A DNA stretch of 64,000 nucleotides from Silurus meridionalis (GCF_014805685.1 NC_060892.1:3191490-3255489); one strand, 5' to 3'. Shown: positions 42,010 through 54,450, counted from the first letter of the stretch. Numbers and translations: made by a program. Notes: generated by a model not told the origin, from the sequence alone.

Positions 42010-42255
42010 TGGGGAGTGGTAGCTCCAGCGGGTAAGGCGCTGGGTTACCGATCGGAAGGTCGGGGGTTCAAGCCCGGTATCGCCAAGCTTCCACTCTTGG
42101 GCAAGGCCCTTGAGCAAGGCCCTTAACCCTCTATGCTCCAGGGGCGCCGTATCATGGCCGACCCTGCGCTCTGACCCCAGCTTCTAAGCAAGCTGGGATA
42201 TGCGAAGAACAAATTTCACTGTGCTGTAATGTATATGTGACAAATAAAGGCTATT
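42010..42255 (+). mobile_element. SINE family B, complete copy
   Basis: Head gggagtggtagctccagcgg, B-box ggggttcaagcccggtatcg, body gctccaggggcgccgtatca, tail gtatatgtgacaaataaagg. A duplicated ggcaaggcccttgagcaagg block lies inside. Confidence 0.88.
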
Positions 42256-42672
42256 CTTCCAAAAAATATACTGATTTTGTAGGATTAGATTTTTTCTTTT
42301 ATCTTTTATTATTTCATGATTTGTGTTTTTTTTTTTATTTCCCTTTTAAAACGTGTATACAAGAAAATATCTTTTACTTACAATGTATTTATTAAATTTT
42401 TAAAAAATCCACATTGTTACAGGTTTAATTTTTACACAATCTTTTTAATATAAATGAAGAAATGCCATTTTAAAGCATTTAATTATTATAATTAGTGGTA
42501 GTAGTAATAAATCATATTTCATGTGTATTTATTATTCCTTTACATTCAAGTAAAGCAACACATAATTAATACATTATTGGTTTTATTTGCCATAAAGTAA
42601 AAATGTAAAGGTTAAATATAATTTTATATAATTACTACACACCTGTACAACTTCAAAGATTTAGAAAATGCA

Positions 42673-42677
<5 letters not shown>

Positions 42678-42740
<63 letters not shown>
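42678..42740. repeat. (TG)n microsatellite
   Basis: About 31 TG units. Confidence 0.97.
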
Positions 42741-43020
42741 TCATGTTCGATCTCAGTAGCTGGGAACTGTCCTTGGATTGCTTTTTCACATTCAGTCTCT
42801 GCAGTCTCCGGAGACCGCTCGGCCCACCAATGACTTTTATATTGGCTTTGATGCTTATCAGCAATTTAAATCCATAAAGTCAGGCCACTGCCTCAAATAA
42901 TAATGACCCGCTCTCAAACCCCAAATCTCCTCCCCTTCCCTTCACTCAGACGCCAACACCCCCGGTCTCTCTGCCAACGAGACACTGATGGGGTCTGCGC
43001 TCTGCTTTAGACGTATATCG
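42741..43020. promoter_or_regulatory. Low-repeat island 3' of tal1
   Basis: Unique-looking sequence 2.4 kb beyond the tal1 stop with a GCTTATCAGC motif near 42856 (GATA on the - strand) and a CCAATGA motif near 42827. Regulatory role is inferred only from position and texture. Confidence 0.25.
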
Positions 43021-43512
43021 GTGTATGTTATGCAGGTTATGGTTTGTATGCTTTACTGCATAGTTTTATCACTGAGAGTTGGAGGAATCGTTACCATATA
43101 GCCATCACCTCGTCATCATATATTCATTTATATGCGTTTTATATTTTATGGCAATTTTAGATCTCGTTTTTGGGGTCTAAAATTTCAGTACTGTTACAGT
43201 CGCATTTTGTTGCTTTGCATTGATGAATTTTTATTGTTTTTTTTTTTTCTTAGTTAAATTACAATCTATACAATATATTACAAATATTTAAAAAAAAAAG
43301 TATAGACAAGTATAATATAAGTAACTATAAATACAGATAAATATCATCTGGATGCCTTAAAAACCCATTCGCTTCATTTCAGCAGGTCTGGTTTCATACC
43401 AGTGACAGGAAGTTGAGGCAGATGGGTAATCACACAGTCAAGAATGATTGGAACCCTTGGTAATGATGGTTATAGAAAAATAGCTTAGTTGTATATAAAA
43501 ATGTGGATATAT

Positions 43513-43940
43513 GTACAATATATGGACAAAGTATTGAGACTTTTCCAGCCATATGTGGTACTAAATTGTTACCACAAATTTTTCTGTTCCAGCATGACAA
43601 TGCCGCCGTGCACAAAGCCAGCTCTGTGAAGATATGCTTTACATGGATCATGACTGACCTGCTATAGAGCACTGACCCTTAACCCTATTAAGCGCTTTTG
43701 GGATAAATGTAAACACTGACTGCACCCCAGGCCTCCTCACTTCACCTACACCAGTACTTAACTTTACTAAAACTCTTGTGGCTTTGGGAATCTTCATAAA
43801 ATCTTGTAGAACATCACAAAGAGTGGAGGTTATTATAAAAAGCAAATGGGGACTAAATGTGTAATGAGATGTTAAAAATGCACATAGGAATCTTGTGGTT
43901 CAGGTGTCCACAGACGTTTGTCTATGTAGTGTGTGTGTGT
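43513..43940 (+). mobile_element. Tc1-derived miniature element
   Basis: atatatggacaaagtattga start, cagcatgacaatgccgccgt, aaccctattaagcgcttttg, and end caggtgtccacagacgtttg. Confidence 0.8.
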
Positions 43941-44201
43941 GTATATTTTGTATATGCAATATGAAATTGCATTATTCTTTGTGGTAATAAAATCTGCTTG
44001 TGTATCTTTGTTTTAACATTAGTCGAGTCTCACACACATTTAGCATGCTGTCTGATTAACCTGAAACGCCAGAGTGGAAGTGTAAATAACCTCCAGCTCT
44101 CATGAACAGACTCCTGGTGTAAGTGGCACTTCATTAAAAACAACTATAAATTTTATCTTTTTTGTGTGTGTCCTTAATTAGATAGTCAAGTGCCTTATGA
44201 G

Positions 44202-44204
<3 letters not shown>

Positions 44205-44268
<64 letters not shown>
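44205..44268. repeat. (TG)n microsatellite
   Basis: About 32 TG units at the far end of the tal1 3' flank. Confidence 0.97.
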
Positions 44269-44269
<1 letters not shown>

Positions 44270-44313
44270 AAGTGACAAAAATGAGTGTGAGATTTCACTC
44301 CTGTTTGTTCAGT

Positions 44314-45367
44314 TTTATTTCATGTTCTATAAAATTCTGTAAGATATAACATTGCATGTTTATATATAGATTTCATCTTCACCTTACAACAAAGGTCTGT
44401 CTACTAAATATCACATTTAAAATAACAGCTTTGTTGTTGTTTTTTTTTCTTTTTTTTAATAATACACAAAAAAAAAGAATTAAAGGTACCAAGACTGGTT
44501 ACTCAATAGTCTGCTGAAAAAGCAGATCAATTGGATAAAATTTAAATACAGTGATAACACACTTACTGGATTCTTTAGGAATGATTTCGGAAAAGGAGAT
44601 GAACAACGTAAGAAAAGGGGGAAAAAAAATATTTGATTTTCATTGTACCATATTCACAATGAAGATGAACAGTACGGATGCGTGGGGTTCGGCTTTAGAT
44701 ACACATGTACGACATTATTGAGTTTATTTATGTACACTTGGAGCGTCACGCTTGTACCTCGGACCATCACGACCTTCTTACTTACATGTGTTTAAGTGTG
44801 TGTGTGTGTGTGTGTGTGTGTTTGTAGGTTTATATCCAATGTGTTCGTATTTAAACGCCATTTACAAAATGGCAGCTTTTATTTCTTCATTATTGTAGCT
44901 GCTACTGTGGGTACAGTAATTACCATGAATATAACATAGACATGTTCTATACAAAAAAAGTGTCTTATCAACCTCCAACACCAGGAAGAGTTCTGTCTGA
45001 TATTTTCCACACTGAAGGATGGTTAAGAAAAATTCCTGCGATATTCAATGGGATTTTTTTTCTTCAATAGTGATGTGTACCTGACCAGATGATGGAGCTG
45101 AATTCTAGGAAGGGTACCGTTCTGAAAATCTCACTTGTGTCTCAAAACCATGCTCTCTTATCTCAAAATCTACCATTACGATTCCCCCGTACCAGCATTT
45201 ACCCATAGGGGGCAGTGTCCAAATGGAAATTAGCACAAGACATAATTAAAAGAGTGGGGGTGGGGGTGGTTATGACTGCACATAACGTGAATCATCTCAG
45301 GTCCATCAGCTTCCATTAAGCTGTGCTCCACACAGTTTCGCTCGAGTCCATTTCCATTCGCGTTCAG
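44314..45367 (-). terminator. tal1: Probable tal1 3' UTR and polyadenylation signal region
   Basis: Read on the - strand, AATAAA hexamers occur at 44878-44883, 44723-44728 and 44314-44319, about 485, 640 and 1050 nt after the stop. Which is used cannot be told. The interval also holds a short (TG)n at 44799-44822. Confidence 0.4.
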
Positions 45368-45807
45368 TCATCGCTGGTTACTGGTGTCTACGGTAATGGT
45401 CGAGTGGTGGAGTCCTCCTCGCCCAGATGCTCTAGACTCCACCGACGAGTCCTGCTCCTCGGCGAAGCTGTCCGGGCTTCCTTCTCCGTCCAGCAGACTC
45501 CCGCAGCTGGAGTTTGGACTCAGCATGTCCTGCAGGAGGTCTTCCCTTACCAGACCCCCGTCTCGTCCGTCCCGCACCCGAGTCGCAGCTTCGCCGCCCA
45601 TCACGTCGTCCTGGTCGTTCAGCAGCTTGGCCAGGAAGTTGATGTACTTCATAGCCAGGCGCAGGATCTCGTTCTTGCTCAGCTTCTTGTCAGGAGGATG
45701 AGTAGGGATGAGTTTTCGCAGCTCGGCGAAGGCACCGTTCACGTTCTGCTGCCTCCAACGCTCACGGCTGTTTGTGAAGATGCGCCGCACAATCTTCGGC
45801 TGTGAAC
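45368..45807 (-). CDS. tal1: tal1 last coding exon: bHLH and C-terminal region
   Basis: Acceptor ttttttcag, then [11 protein letters not shown] and the whole bHLH, then an acidic/Ser-rich tail ending DTSNQR and a stop at 45368-45370. Only the frame from the splice site is used; the open frame running into the intron to 45904 is a reading-frame extension. Confidence 0.97.
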
Positions 45808-48800
45808 CTGAAAAAAATCGAAGGAATAGCATCAGCAGGGTGAACACTGGTGATATCCGATCGTACTGATAATGCCTCAAAAATCTCAACTGACTCCAAC
45901 TCAATCCCTACACTCCTTCTTCAATTAAATGTTATTTTAGCAAGTCAGAATCTCAGCGTGCAATCTCGGAACGGCTGACCGGCTTTAGCAGGACTTGTGG
46001 TGGTTGTGAATCCACCTCTGGTGCCGAGTCCCTTCTCTCCTCGGCTCAGTGATAGATAAGCTCTTTATCTCAACCTATTTAGCGAAGAATTAATTAACCT
46101 TTCTATTATCTATGCCATTTTACATTCAATTATTCGAGCTCATTCCTCATCCCAGACAGCTCTTTTGGAACAGAACCAGCTCCGTCTCGCATTGCAGTTA
46201 ATAAACTGATGACTGAGCGCACGGTAAGCTACTCAGCTCGGATACATATTATTAATCAAGCCGAATAATAGACTGTTTTATTCGAACGCCACTAAAAATT
46301 AGGGTAGCTAGGCATTCGGAATCACGTTTCACGCTTGAGTGAGTGTTGCATTAAGTTTTATTTTCAAGCAAACATTTCTGCACTCTCTCCTGCACGCTTC
46401 TCTCAGCTGGCACTCAAGCACTTTGTCTAACATTTGCATTTTTTAAAGATGGCAGCTCAGAAGCTTTAACCATCAGCACCCAGCAAAGAATCTCTACTAT
46501 GGACTCAGAGTCAGATTTCATCTTTGAGTATGTATTGAAGTCAGAATCCCCAGGTTTACTGACATCACCGCTGATTCATGAATTTTTTTATTTAATGGAA
46601 TGATTTATTTCCAGGATATAATTAATAAAATGCAGGTATAGAGATCAGAGCCACCTTTTATATATTTAACTGCTTTTTCTCCTCAGGATTATTTCACATG
46701 AAGCATCCCTCAGCTAACATTACTCAACTGTAAATTTGATCACATGATCATGATAAAAATTAGTTCGACTTAATACGGTTGAGTCTAATCTAATTATCAT
46801 TACGCAGAGTACATGTGCAGAGCCAATGGATTGATGCTAGTATTTAACCAAAGGTCCAAATAGCAATAAATGTGTGTGTGAGTGCACATAATAGTATATT
46901 ATATTCTATATAAAGTGCATGTTTGGGGTTGCAAAAATAATGTGCCCAAAACCTAGAGGTGCATTGTGCAGAGAAACGGTGTAAAAATGTCCAGTGAGCA
47001 TCAGGTGACTCCAGAGATCACGTACTAATCTCGCAATCCTGGTCTGCATTAACACTTGAAATAATAAATTCTATTTCTATAAAGGCAAAATTCAGAGATT
47101 AATTTTTTCATTCGATCAACCTTAAATTCACGTTTTCCAAGAAATGTAAGTGTTGCTCATTAATATGGACTGAGTCACAGGTTTAATAAAAAAGATGTCT
47201 AAAATGCACTAATTTTAGGTTAGGACACTGTGTAATGTGTAATAATTATAATGTGTTATAATGTGTTATAATGCTTCATGCTTTATTCTTTGAGCTTTGT
47301 TTGTGCATAAATAGTGTCCGATTTTATTATGAAAGGTCTGGGATTATCCACGAGCTCCAGTATAACTTGACCGTTTTATTACTGAATGATATAAATGATT
47401 ATGAAAAAAAAAGGATGCATGCAGGATGAATGAGAAATGATTGAAAAATATGAATTGGCAAAAAACATTATGATATTAATGCATATCAGTCTGTCATTGT
47501 CTATATCATCATGAAACAAAAATATAGTGCCATTGCATTGTATAATATTAAAAGCAATAGCAATGCATTAGGAGATATAAATATCCTAATGAAGAATATT
47601 ATTAGTGCATTAGGGGAGGGGGGGGCTACATTACATACACTACGAGTTTTTGGGTAAATGGTTTCGATTTGAAATGACATGGTTGATATATATATTATAC
47701 ATATATTATTTTTTGTCAAATTTTCATTTCGATATAAAAGAAACTGGTTATAGGAATTGGGGCACATGAACTGCTGAGGATTTTATAGTCTTTAGTTTGA
47801 TGCCAGGAGAAAAAAATAGATGAAGGACCAAAGAGCAAAATAAAAAAGGTCATAGCCGAAGAGTGGTTTATTTAGAAAGATCTCAAATATTCCTACCATC
47901 GCTGATCTCGATCTCGTAGGGCGCAGCTCTGCGCTTCATGCGGTTGCTGGGGTACATGCCGTACTGCTCCGCATCCCCAGCGAAGCCACTGCACCGGAAA
48001 TGAGGTGAACCACCATTAGCACAGAATTAATGGTGCAATAGTGCTCCATTATACAGCAATAGACAGTAAAGTCATGTACCGTCAAATACCGTCAAATGAC
48101 GCTAATGTAAAAATAATAATAATAATAATAATAATAAGATATCGGAAAAAAAACATCTGTGACGCATAATAGATTAATGACATTCTGTATTAACGCTGCT
48201 TTCGGCTATTTATTTAATCTGTTATTTAGATTTATATTGAAATCACTACACATGGAACTACGGGAATACCAAAAGCTATTCTTTTAAACCTTTTTTTCCC
48301 AAAAAATAAAATGCTTTGTAATATAATTCTTTAACATTATTCAAAAATGATCATATTATTATATAAAATAGGGAAATAAATCGAATCGTCGTAAAAATAC
48401 ACAAATATCCCAATATTATGCGTTTATATCGTGCTATTGAATTGCACACCTGCACGAGCAACAATTATTGACGGGTTTGTTGGATAATTCAAAGTCAAAA
48501 ATGAAGCATCCCTGAAGTTGATTTTCAAATGCGCACGTGTGACAAAAAAATGTACACGTGAAAAAAACAATTAGTACAAATCAAACACGCCATTATATAA
48601 CGTGCACGTGCCTTTAGAATGCAATTAGCATTATTAATTAGTAGCTTTAAATGTGAACTCTGTCTACAAGCACCTGCACAGGTAAAATGTGAGGTGTTTA
48701 GATTAAATGTTGTATCCATAAAAATAATAATAATTAATGAATAATAAACTCGTAATAAATGTGGATGGAGAAGCCCCCCGGTACCGGTACCGGTACTGAC

Positions 48801-49330
48801 CTGTTGAGAGTGGCGAGCGGTTGCGCCACGTTGCTGTAGAGCATGGCGCGGGCGGGCAGAGCGGGGAAGGCGGCCGGGCTCAGTTGCACCATTCGCTTGG
48901 CTTCGTTCGGCGGCTCCCTCGGGGGCAGCGGTAGAGGAACGGGTGGTCTGCGCAGTTCGGTGGTCTGCACCGTATGTCTGAAGTCCGCCTCGAGCTCTGC
49001 GCCTTTTATACCGCCTCTCGTGGCCAGCTCGATCACTGCCACTTCCGGTTTGAGCTCGCCTCCTCCGAGCGCCGTTTCCTTGGCAACGCCGTTCAGGTGG
49101 AGGAGCAGGAGGTGGGGGGCTTCCCTCCGAGCGCTCTCGGCGCACCCGGGCGTCGTCGTGATGGTGGTCGTCGTGATGGTGGAGATGGCGGTGGTGCACG
49201 TCGTGTCTTCCTGTTTCCCGTGCGCCTCGACCTCCTCCCCAGCGCCGTCACCCCTCGGCGAGACGTTCTCCCCTTTATGCTCGTCCTCGACGCCCGGGCT
49301 GGCGCGCTCCCGCTTCAGCTTCTCCATCAT
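45368..49330 (-). CDS. tal1: tal1 (SCL): bHLH transcription factor of blood and endothelium
   Basis: TAL1 heterodimerises with E proteins on E-boxes, works with GATA and LMO2 factors, and is required for blood formation. Exons 48801-49330, 47897-47988 and 45368-45807 join in frame to 1062 nt, 353 residues plus stop; zebrafish Tal1 is about 30 residues shorter as I recall. The bHLH spans about 213-269 ([20 protein letters not shown] ... [20 protein letters not shown]) and is essentially the mammalian sequence. RMVQLSP at 146-152 contains the Ser equivalent to human Ser122. The tail has [20 protein letters not shown], also conserved. Residues 43-60 are unusually Thr/Ile-rich. Met147 (codon at 48890-48892) could start the shorter isoform known for TAL1. 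Confidence 0.97.
46040..46075. promoter_or_regulatory. GATA cluster in tal1 intron 2
   Basis: GATAGATAAG at 46051-46060 is followed 4 bp later by TTATCT at 46065-46070, giving three GATA cores, one inverted. A RUNX-type TGTGGT lies at 45996-46001. The surrounding 300 bp has no recognised repeat. Enhancer function is inferred. Confidence 0.35.
47897..47988 (-). CDS. tal1: tal1 middle coding exon
   Basis: Encodes [20 protein letters not shown] then [11 protein letters not shown], matching human SGFFGEPDAF and RVKRRPSPYEMEITDG. Acceptor ggtgcag, donor GATG|gtagga, phase 1. Confidence 0.95.
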
Positions 49331-49363
49331 CCTGTCTCCTGTCTCGCTGTGTGGGGATGCTGA
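48801..49363 (-). CDS. tal1: tal1 first coding exon with 5' UTR
   Basis: Starts after an acceptor (tttttggattaacag|TCAG at 49364-49366), with 33 nt of UTR before the ATG at 49330. It encodes residues 1-176 and ends LATLN|S with donor AACAG|gtcagt. Two Met codons are adjacent; the first gives MMEKLK, which I recall from other fish Tal1 proteins. Confidence 0.93.
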
Positions 49364-49463
49364 CTGTTAATCCAAAAACAGACTCCCAATGTCTCCTACA
49401 GTCACCTTATATAACAAAAACAGAGTGTTTTCGAATGGGAAAAAAAACCCCAGCGTATTCACA

Positions 49464-49467
<4 letters not shown>

Positions 49468-49535
<68 letters not shown>
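49468..49535. repeat. (TG)n microsatellite in tal1 leader intron
   Basis: About 33 TG units, 100 bp upstream of the first coding exon of tal1. Confidence 0.97.
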
Positions 49536-49751
49536 CTGTGCGTCGTGTGCGCGCGCCTACGCTGCAAAAGCTGACAGCTGAGCAGTACAGTATCCGACAG
49601 AGCATGAGGATGAGGATGAGGATGAGCGTGTGTTACACAGCACAGCTCATGCACATCATATCATCACTGTATACTAATCAGGATTTTACTCTAAATATAG
49701 GCTGCATGGAGTGGACTGAAAAGAAGAGATGGTCCACCAGCATGGGTGCTT

Positions 49752-49850
49752 TGCTCACCCCTTAGAGATACCTGCTCCTCACCCCCTAAAGATACCTGCT
49801 CCTCACCCTCTAGAGATACCTGCTCCTCACCCCCTAGAGATACCTGCACC
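49752..49850. repeat. 24-bp minisatellite, about 4 copies
   Basis: Unit AGAGATACCTGCTCCTCACC plus CCCT, within the tal1 leader intron. Confidence 0.9.
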
Positions 49851-49951
49851 AATCATATTAGACCAAGAAATACATATATAGAGCCTTTATATTGGTTTTG
49901 TGTACATATTTATATATTTATCATTTGCACAATGATGTAAATAAAGTTGCA

Positions 49952-49952
<1 letters not shown>

Positions 49953-50019
<67 letters not shown>

Positions 50020-50020
50020 G
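49953..50020. repeat. (ATCT)n microsatellite
   Basis: About 16 units. The stretch 50020-51580 otherwise holds AT-rich sequence with short (ATA)n at 50816-50850 and no recognised gene or transposon. Confidence 0.95.
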
Positions 50021-50815
50021 TTTTGTACACATGAGTACAAAATAATTCTCATCTTATTTGTAATATATTTGAGTAAATAAAATGCACATTGGAAATCTGA
50101 ATCTATGACGTCACTATAGTTCTATTGCTCCGAATTGTAAAAACGACCAAGTGTCTTCTTTTTTCTTTTTTTGCTTGACCTTGTTCCATCATATCAATAT
50201 TCTGGTCATGGTGTCTGTAGATAAGGGACCCATACCAGTGTCTCAGTCGACAGGGAGCTTATCTCTCCAAAACAGTGTTTCTTGGGTACAACAGAATATA
50301 ATTTTCATCCTCCCTGGTATGTGGTACAGTGCATTTATAATCATACTGTACCATAATCTAGAGTTTTTCTTTGACTATCCTTTGCTTATTGTGGATATTT
50401 AGAGGTATATATTTATATCATAAGGCTTATTAATTCGTATTATTAATTTAGGAGCATCGCATTGTTTCATTTTTGCTGCACAAATTGTCCATTTCAATTA
50501 GATTTACATCCGACATTTACATTTTCTCTTCTACAGAATTAAATATGATTTATTTTCAATTTGAAAATGGCCACCGAAAATAGATTCAGAAAATATTTCA
50601 GTGGTCTAATATACTAATTCATTCATTCAGGTTTGACAAGTTGCTTTTTTGATTAATTATTATTAGTATTAATATATTTATATTAGTAAATATATTATAG
50701 CATAATAGTAATAATATTAGTATTAATATTTTTGACAGAAGAAAAAAGACGTCTTATATATTTAGATATGTTTATTTTTTTAGGCCCACAATCCAAAACA
50801 AATTAACTTTGCGAC

Positions 50816-50851
<36 letters not shown>

Positions 50852-51583
50852 TGGAATGCATTTCTATAAAAAAAGAATATCTGCATCTCAGGTTAAAAAT
50901 TCACTGCTCTACTAAATAACCTCGAACACATTAAGTGTTAAAATCAAACATATTTTGTAGTAAAAAACAATATTTTGGGGAGTCGTTTACGTTTTTCGAT
51001 CGAACGTGCGCATTTTTACGGCATTTTCCCATCGTGCCGTCTCCAAACACATATAAACAAATATATAAATAAACAAATAGATATTCAAAAGCGACACCAG
51101 CTTGATGAATCCTACAATAAAACCTCAAATATTCTTTTAAATATTAAAAAAGAAGGTCAGTTAAAACCGGGATAATCTTAATAATTATTATTATTCGGGT
51201 GATTTTTCTCTGTTTTTGCATGAATGCTTTGTTCACTCGGTTCATTATTTCGATTGGAAAAAAAGTGACATTTTTGAAACATTCCAGGATCGAATGTGGC
51301 ATCGAATCAGCTACTTTTTACTCTTCATATCGTCCAAATTAATTACATTCCGATAATTAACCGCTAAACCGGTAAAGCTCTGGGCCTGTGCGGGTTCTCC
51401 AGCGCAAATTAAGGAGGAAAAAAAAACTCAATATCGAATTCGAATCAAATGAAATGTATGAAGTGGGACGGAATCATCAACAATTCTATTCTATTCGATT
51501 ATAAAGGTTATGAATATGTACCTGTATATATAATGTATATGTATATATATATATATATGAGTGTGTGTATATATTGGTCTTAC

Positions 51584-51720
51584 CGTGCTCGGGCTGTGGT
51601 CAGTGTGAGTGTGTGTGAGGAGCCATTTTGTGCTCGTCCATGTCTGAGGGCTTTTTTTTTTCCATGCACTGTGTGGAAGTGGGAGTGAAGCTCTCTATAA
51701 TCACCCTTCACACACCGCAC
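51584..51720 (-). other. tal1: Candidate non-coding first exon of tal1
   Basis: On the - strand, sequence without an obvious repeat ends in a strong donor, GAGCACG|gtaaga, at 51584/51583. The next acceptor downstream is the one that opens the first coding exon at 49363. TAL1 in mammals has non-coding leader exons, so this layout fits. The 5' end is an estimate; no cap signal is visible. Confidence 0.5.
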
Positions 51721-51790
51721 AACAACACAGGGGCAAATGTGGCTGTGGCAGATAAGAACCCTAAAGCCATTACTTATCAAACCATTTCTT
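51700..51790 (-). promoter_or_regulatory. tal1: Candidate tal1 promoter with paired GATA motifs
   Basis: Two GATA sites face each other: AGATAAG at 51750-51756 on + and TGATAAG at 51779-51773 on -. They lie 30-80 bp upstream of the likely first exon. A weak AT-rich TATA-like stretch lies near 51700. Promoter 1a of mammalian TAL1 is GATA-dependent, which supports the assignment by analogy. Confidence 0.5.
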
Positions 51791-52101
51791 ATTATTCTGT
51801 TTTTTTTTTATATTATAATCACTGAATGTAAACCCGAAAGGGGGTGGGGGGGGGGTATATATTTATATATACTTTATATTGTTAATGGATATGCATAGAA
51901 ACATAGGTAACTATGAAGAAATGATTTGAAACACGTACAGTATGGGCAGGTGTGTAACAACCCAAAGAAGCGCAAAATGATCAAAACAAGAGCATGTGTT
52001 TGAGGGGAAGTGTAACATCAGGGCGGGAAGAAAAGTCGGAAAATGTGTTGTAATGTTTTACAATGTTATACAATGATGTAACAAACACCTAATAACACTA
52101 C

Positions 52102-52529
<428 letters not shown>

Positions 52530-53039
52530 AGAAAGAGACAGCGCAATCCAACTTAAAACCAAAATAATGTTTTGTTTTGTTTTTTTTATATAAAATAGTA
52601 AAATACTAAGAGTTTTCTTTCCCATTCCCGTGTGTTTTTGTTTAAACTATGATGGAAACATCTCTGCTACTCTTTGGAGTTTCCTGTCCGTCTGGTTTTT
52701 GGTGCATGAACATGAAGACATCATGATGATCTTGACCTTAACAATCAAACAGAATAAAATCATTAGTGTCTGTTGGACCAAATGTGGTATTTAAAGATTA
52801 TACAGCAAAAAAATCAGATTTTCAGATCAATAAGACAAACCGAATTGATGACCCTATAGGATTAACAGCACATTACACACGTGAGCAGAAACAATAATGT
52901 TAGAATCATTATCATCATCAGGTTTTTTTAGGTCTGATGTTAGAAGAGAAGTTTTCTAGCAGCATTATTAACACATCCTGATGAATGAAATGAGCATAAA
53001 ACAGGCTTAAATAAGAGGTGAAATCAGTTCTCGGTTCTA

Positions 53040-53210
53040 TCTGAGAGCCTCTGATCTCTTGTCTTTTGTTAGTTCATTGCTGCGGATCTGAGTGATTTGG
53101 GAAGGATGCCCAGGGGAGATGAGCTGATGTGGTGTGAATCCCGGAGCTGCAGCTTGCAGGCCGCGATAAGACCATATCAGAGCTACCGAGACCCCGAGCT
53201 CATCACACTG
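53040..53210. promoter_or_regulatory. Candidate upstream element of tal1
   Basis: Low-repeat sequence about 1.3-1.5 kb upstream of the proposed tal1 first exon. It has TGTGGT (RUNX type) at 53128-53133, GATAAG at 53165-53170 and a second inverted GATA core near 53174. It ends at a (GA)n tract. Motif content only. Confidence 0.3.
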
Positions 53211-53212
53211 AG

Positions 53213-53214
<2 letters not shown>

Positions 53215-53246
<32 letters not shown>
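53215..53246. repeat. (GA)n microsatellite
   Basis: About 15 GA units. Confidence 0.95.
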
Positions 53247-53249
<3 letters not shown>

Positions 53250-53559
53250 GAGCAGACCAACGTTTAACATCTCAGAATGAGCTGAACATGAAGGTATACA
53301 CCCACTACAGTGATGCACACCAACACAGCGATCTACTGTACATCATTATCATATATCACACCACACTGTACTGTAGATCTCCTCCACACCACAATCATCA
53401 AACATCTACACAACAAATTTGCACTGGATCATGTTTGATTTTTATAGCACCCTCTGACCTTCTAGGCAGCCATAATATCAAACCCACTGAAGATGAACAT
53501 TTGGTCGAAACATTTGGGTTTCATGCAGAGTTTCTTTGGTCGCACCGTGACAAGGGGTC

Positions 53560-53695
53560 TGGTTGGAACCCCTGTCTCACAGTACGACGTATTGAACCAC
53601 CAATTTGGTGCCACACAGATGAGGATGGGTTTGCTTTTGAGTCTGGTTGCTATCAAGGTTTCTTCCTCAAGCCATCTCAGTCCATTATTAAACAC
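53560..53695 (+). repeat. Fish dispersed repeat fragment
   Basis: gatgaggatgggtttgctt, gagtctggttgctatcaagg, tttcttcctcaagccatctc. The reverse of this block occurs at 61900-61995 (gaaaccttgagaggaaccag). Confidence 0.6.
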
Positions 53696-53828
53696 GCCAT
53701 ACTAATAAAAAACCGGATTTTATCGAATCGAATCGAATGCTCCATGACGGTCATCTTTTTGGTGTGGAACAGCCATTAAGAAAATTGTGTAATTACTGGG
53801 AATTGCACGTGAGGATTTTAAGTCTTTT

Positions 53829-54135
53829 GGAGCAGAGGTCAACAACCTTTTTTTTTGCATCACGGTCCAGTTTCACGCAAGACCGTGAAAAGAGTGATTT
53901 CACGCGCGTGTACGCAATATTGTCACGCTCGTTAACGTGCATAATTATAATTCAATTGAATTCTATTTCAATTATACTAATGATTTTAATTAGGACAATG
54001 TTTAAGATACTTAGAAAAAAAATGCCACTGAATAATTACTAACCCACTAACCCTTTTTTTCTGTGAGAACCGGTACCAAATGATCCATGCTCCGGTTCCG
54101 GTCCGCTGCCCGGTAATGGAGGAGCCCTGGTTTAG
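53829..54135. mobile_element. hAT-like non-autonomous element, tentative
   Basis: Starts cagaggtcaacaaccttttt then gcatcacggtccagtttcac and ends with gtccgctgcccggtaatgga and ggagccctgg. This resembles elements ending in cggaccggt/ccggcccgg motifs. No coding capacity. Confidence 0.45.
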
Positions 54136-54413
54136 AGAATGTCGGGGCTTAAACCAAAACCTTTTAGTCACTTTTCACACGCGAGTATGATCATAAAAAT
54201 GTTGTAAAAATTACACACTGTTAAAACAATACGTCAAATAATTATTACAATGCTGAATGATTTCAATTATTAATTATCTGTAGTTTATTATAAAATAAAA
54301 TAAAAATCCCTTTCCAATAATTAATTTTAATGTAATAGATGAGAATATTTCCTTTAGGTGGTCTTCTATTGGTCTGCCTTTTTTTTTTTTTTTTAGATCA
54401 AGACCAGAAATGA

Positions 54414-54417
54414 TCAA

Positions 54418-54448
<31 letters not shown>

Positions 54449-54450
54449 AG
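54414..54450. repeat. (AAAT)n microsatellite
   Basis: About 8-9 units. Between 54150 and 55160 no other feature was recognised. Confidence 0.95.

Noticed and set aside
48525..49199. His-rich 224-codon open frame antisense-frame partner of tal1 exon
   Set aside because: Shadow of the tal1 first coding exon on the same strand in another frame; it reads through the tal1 donor into the intron.
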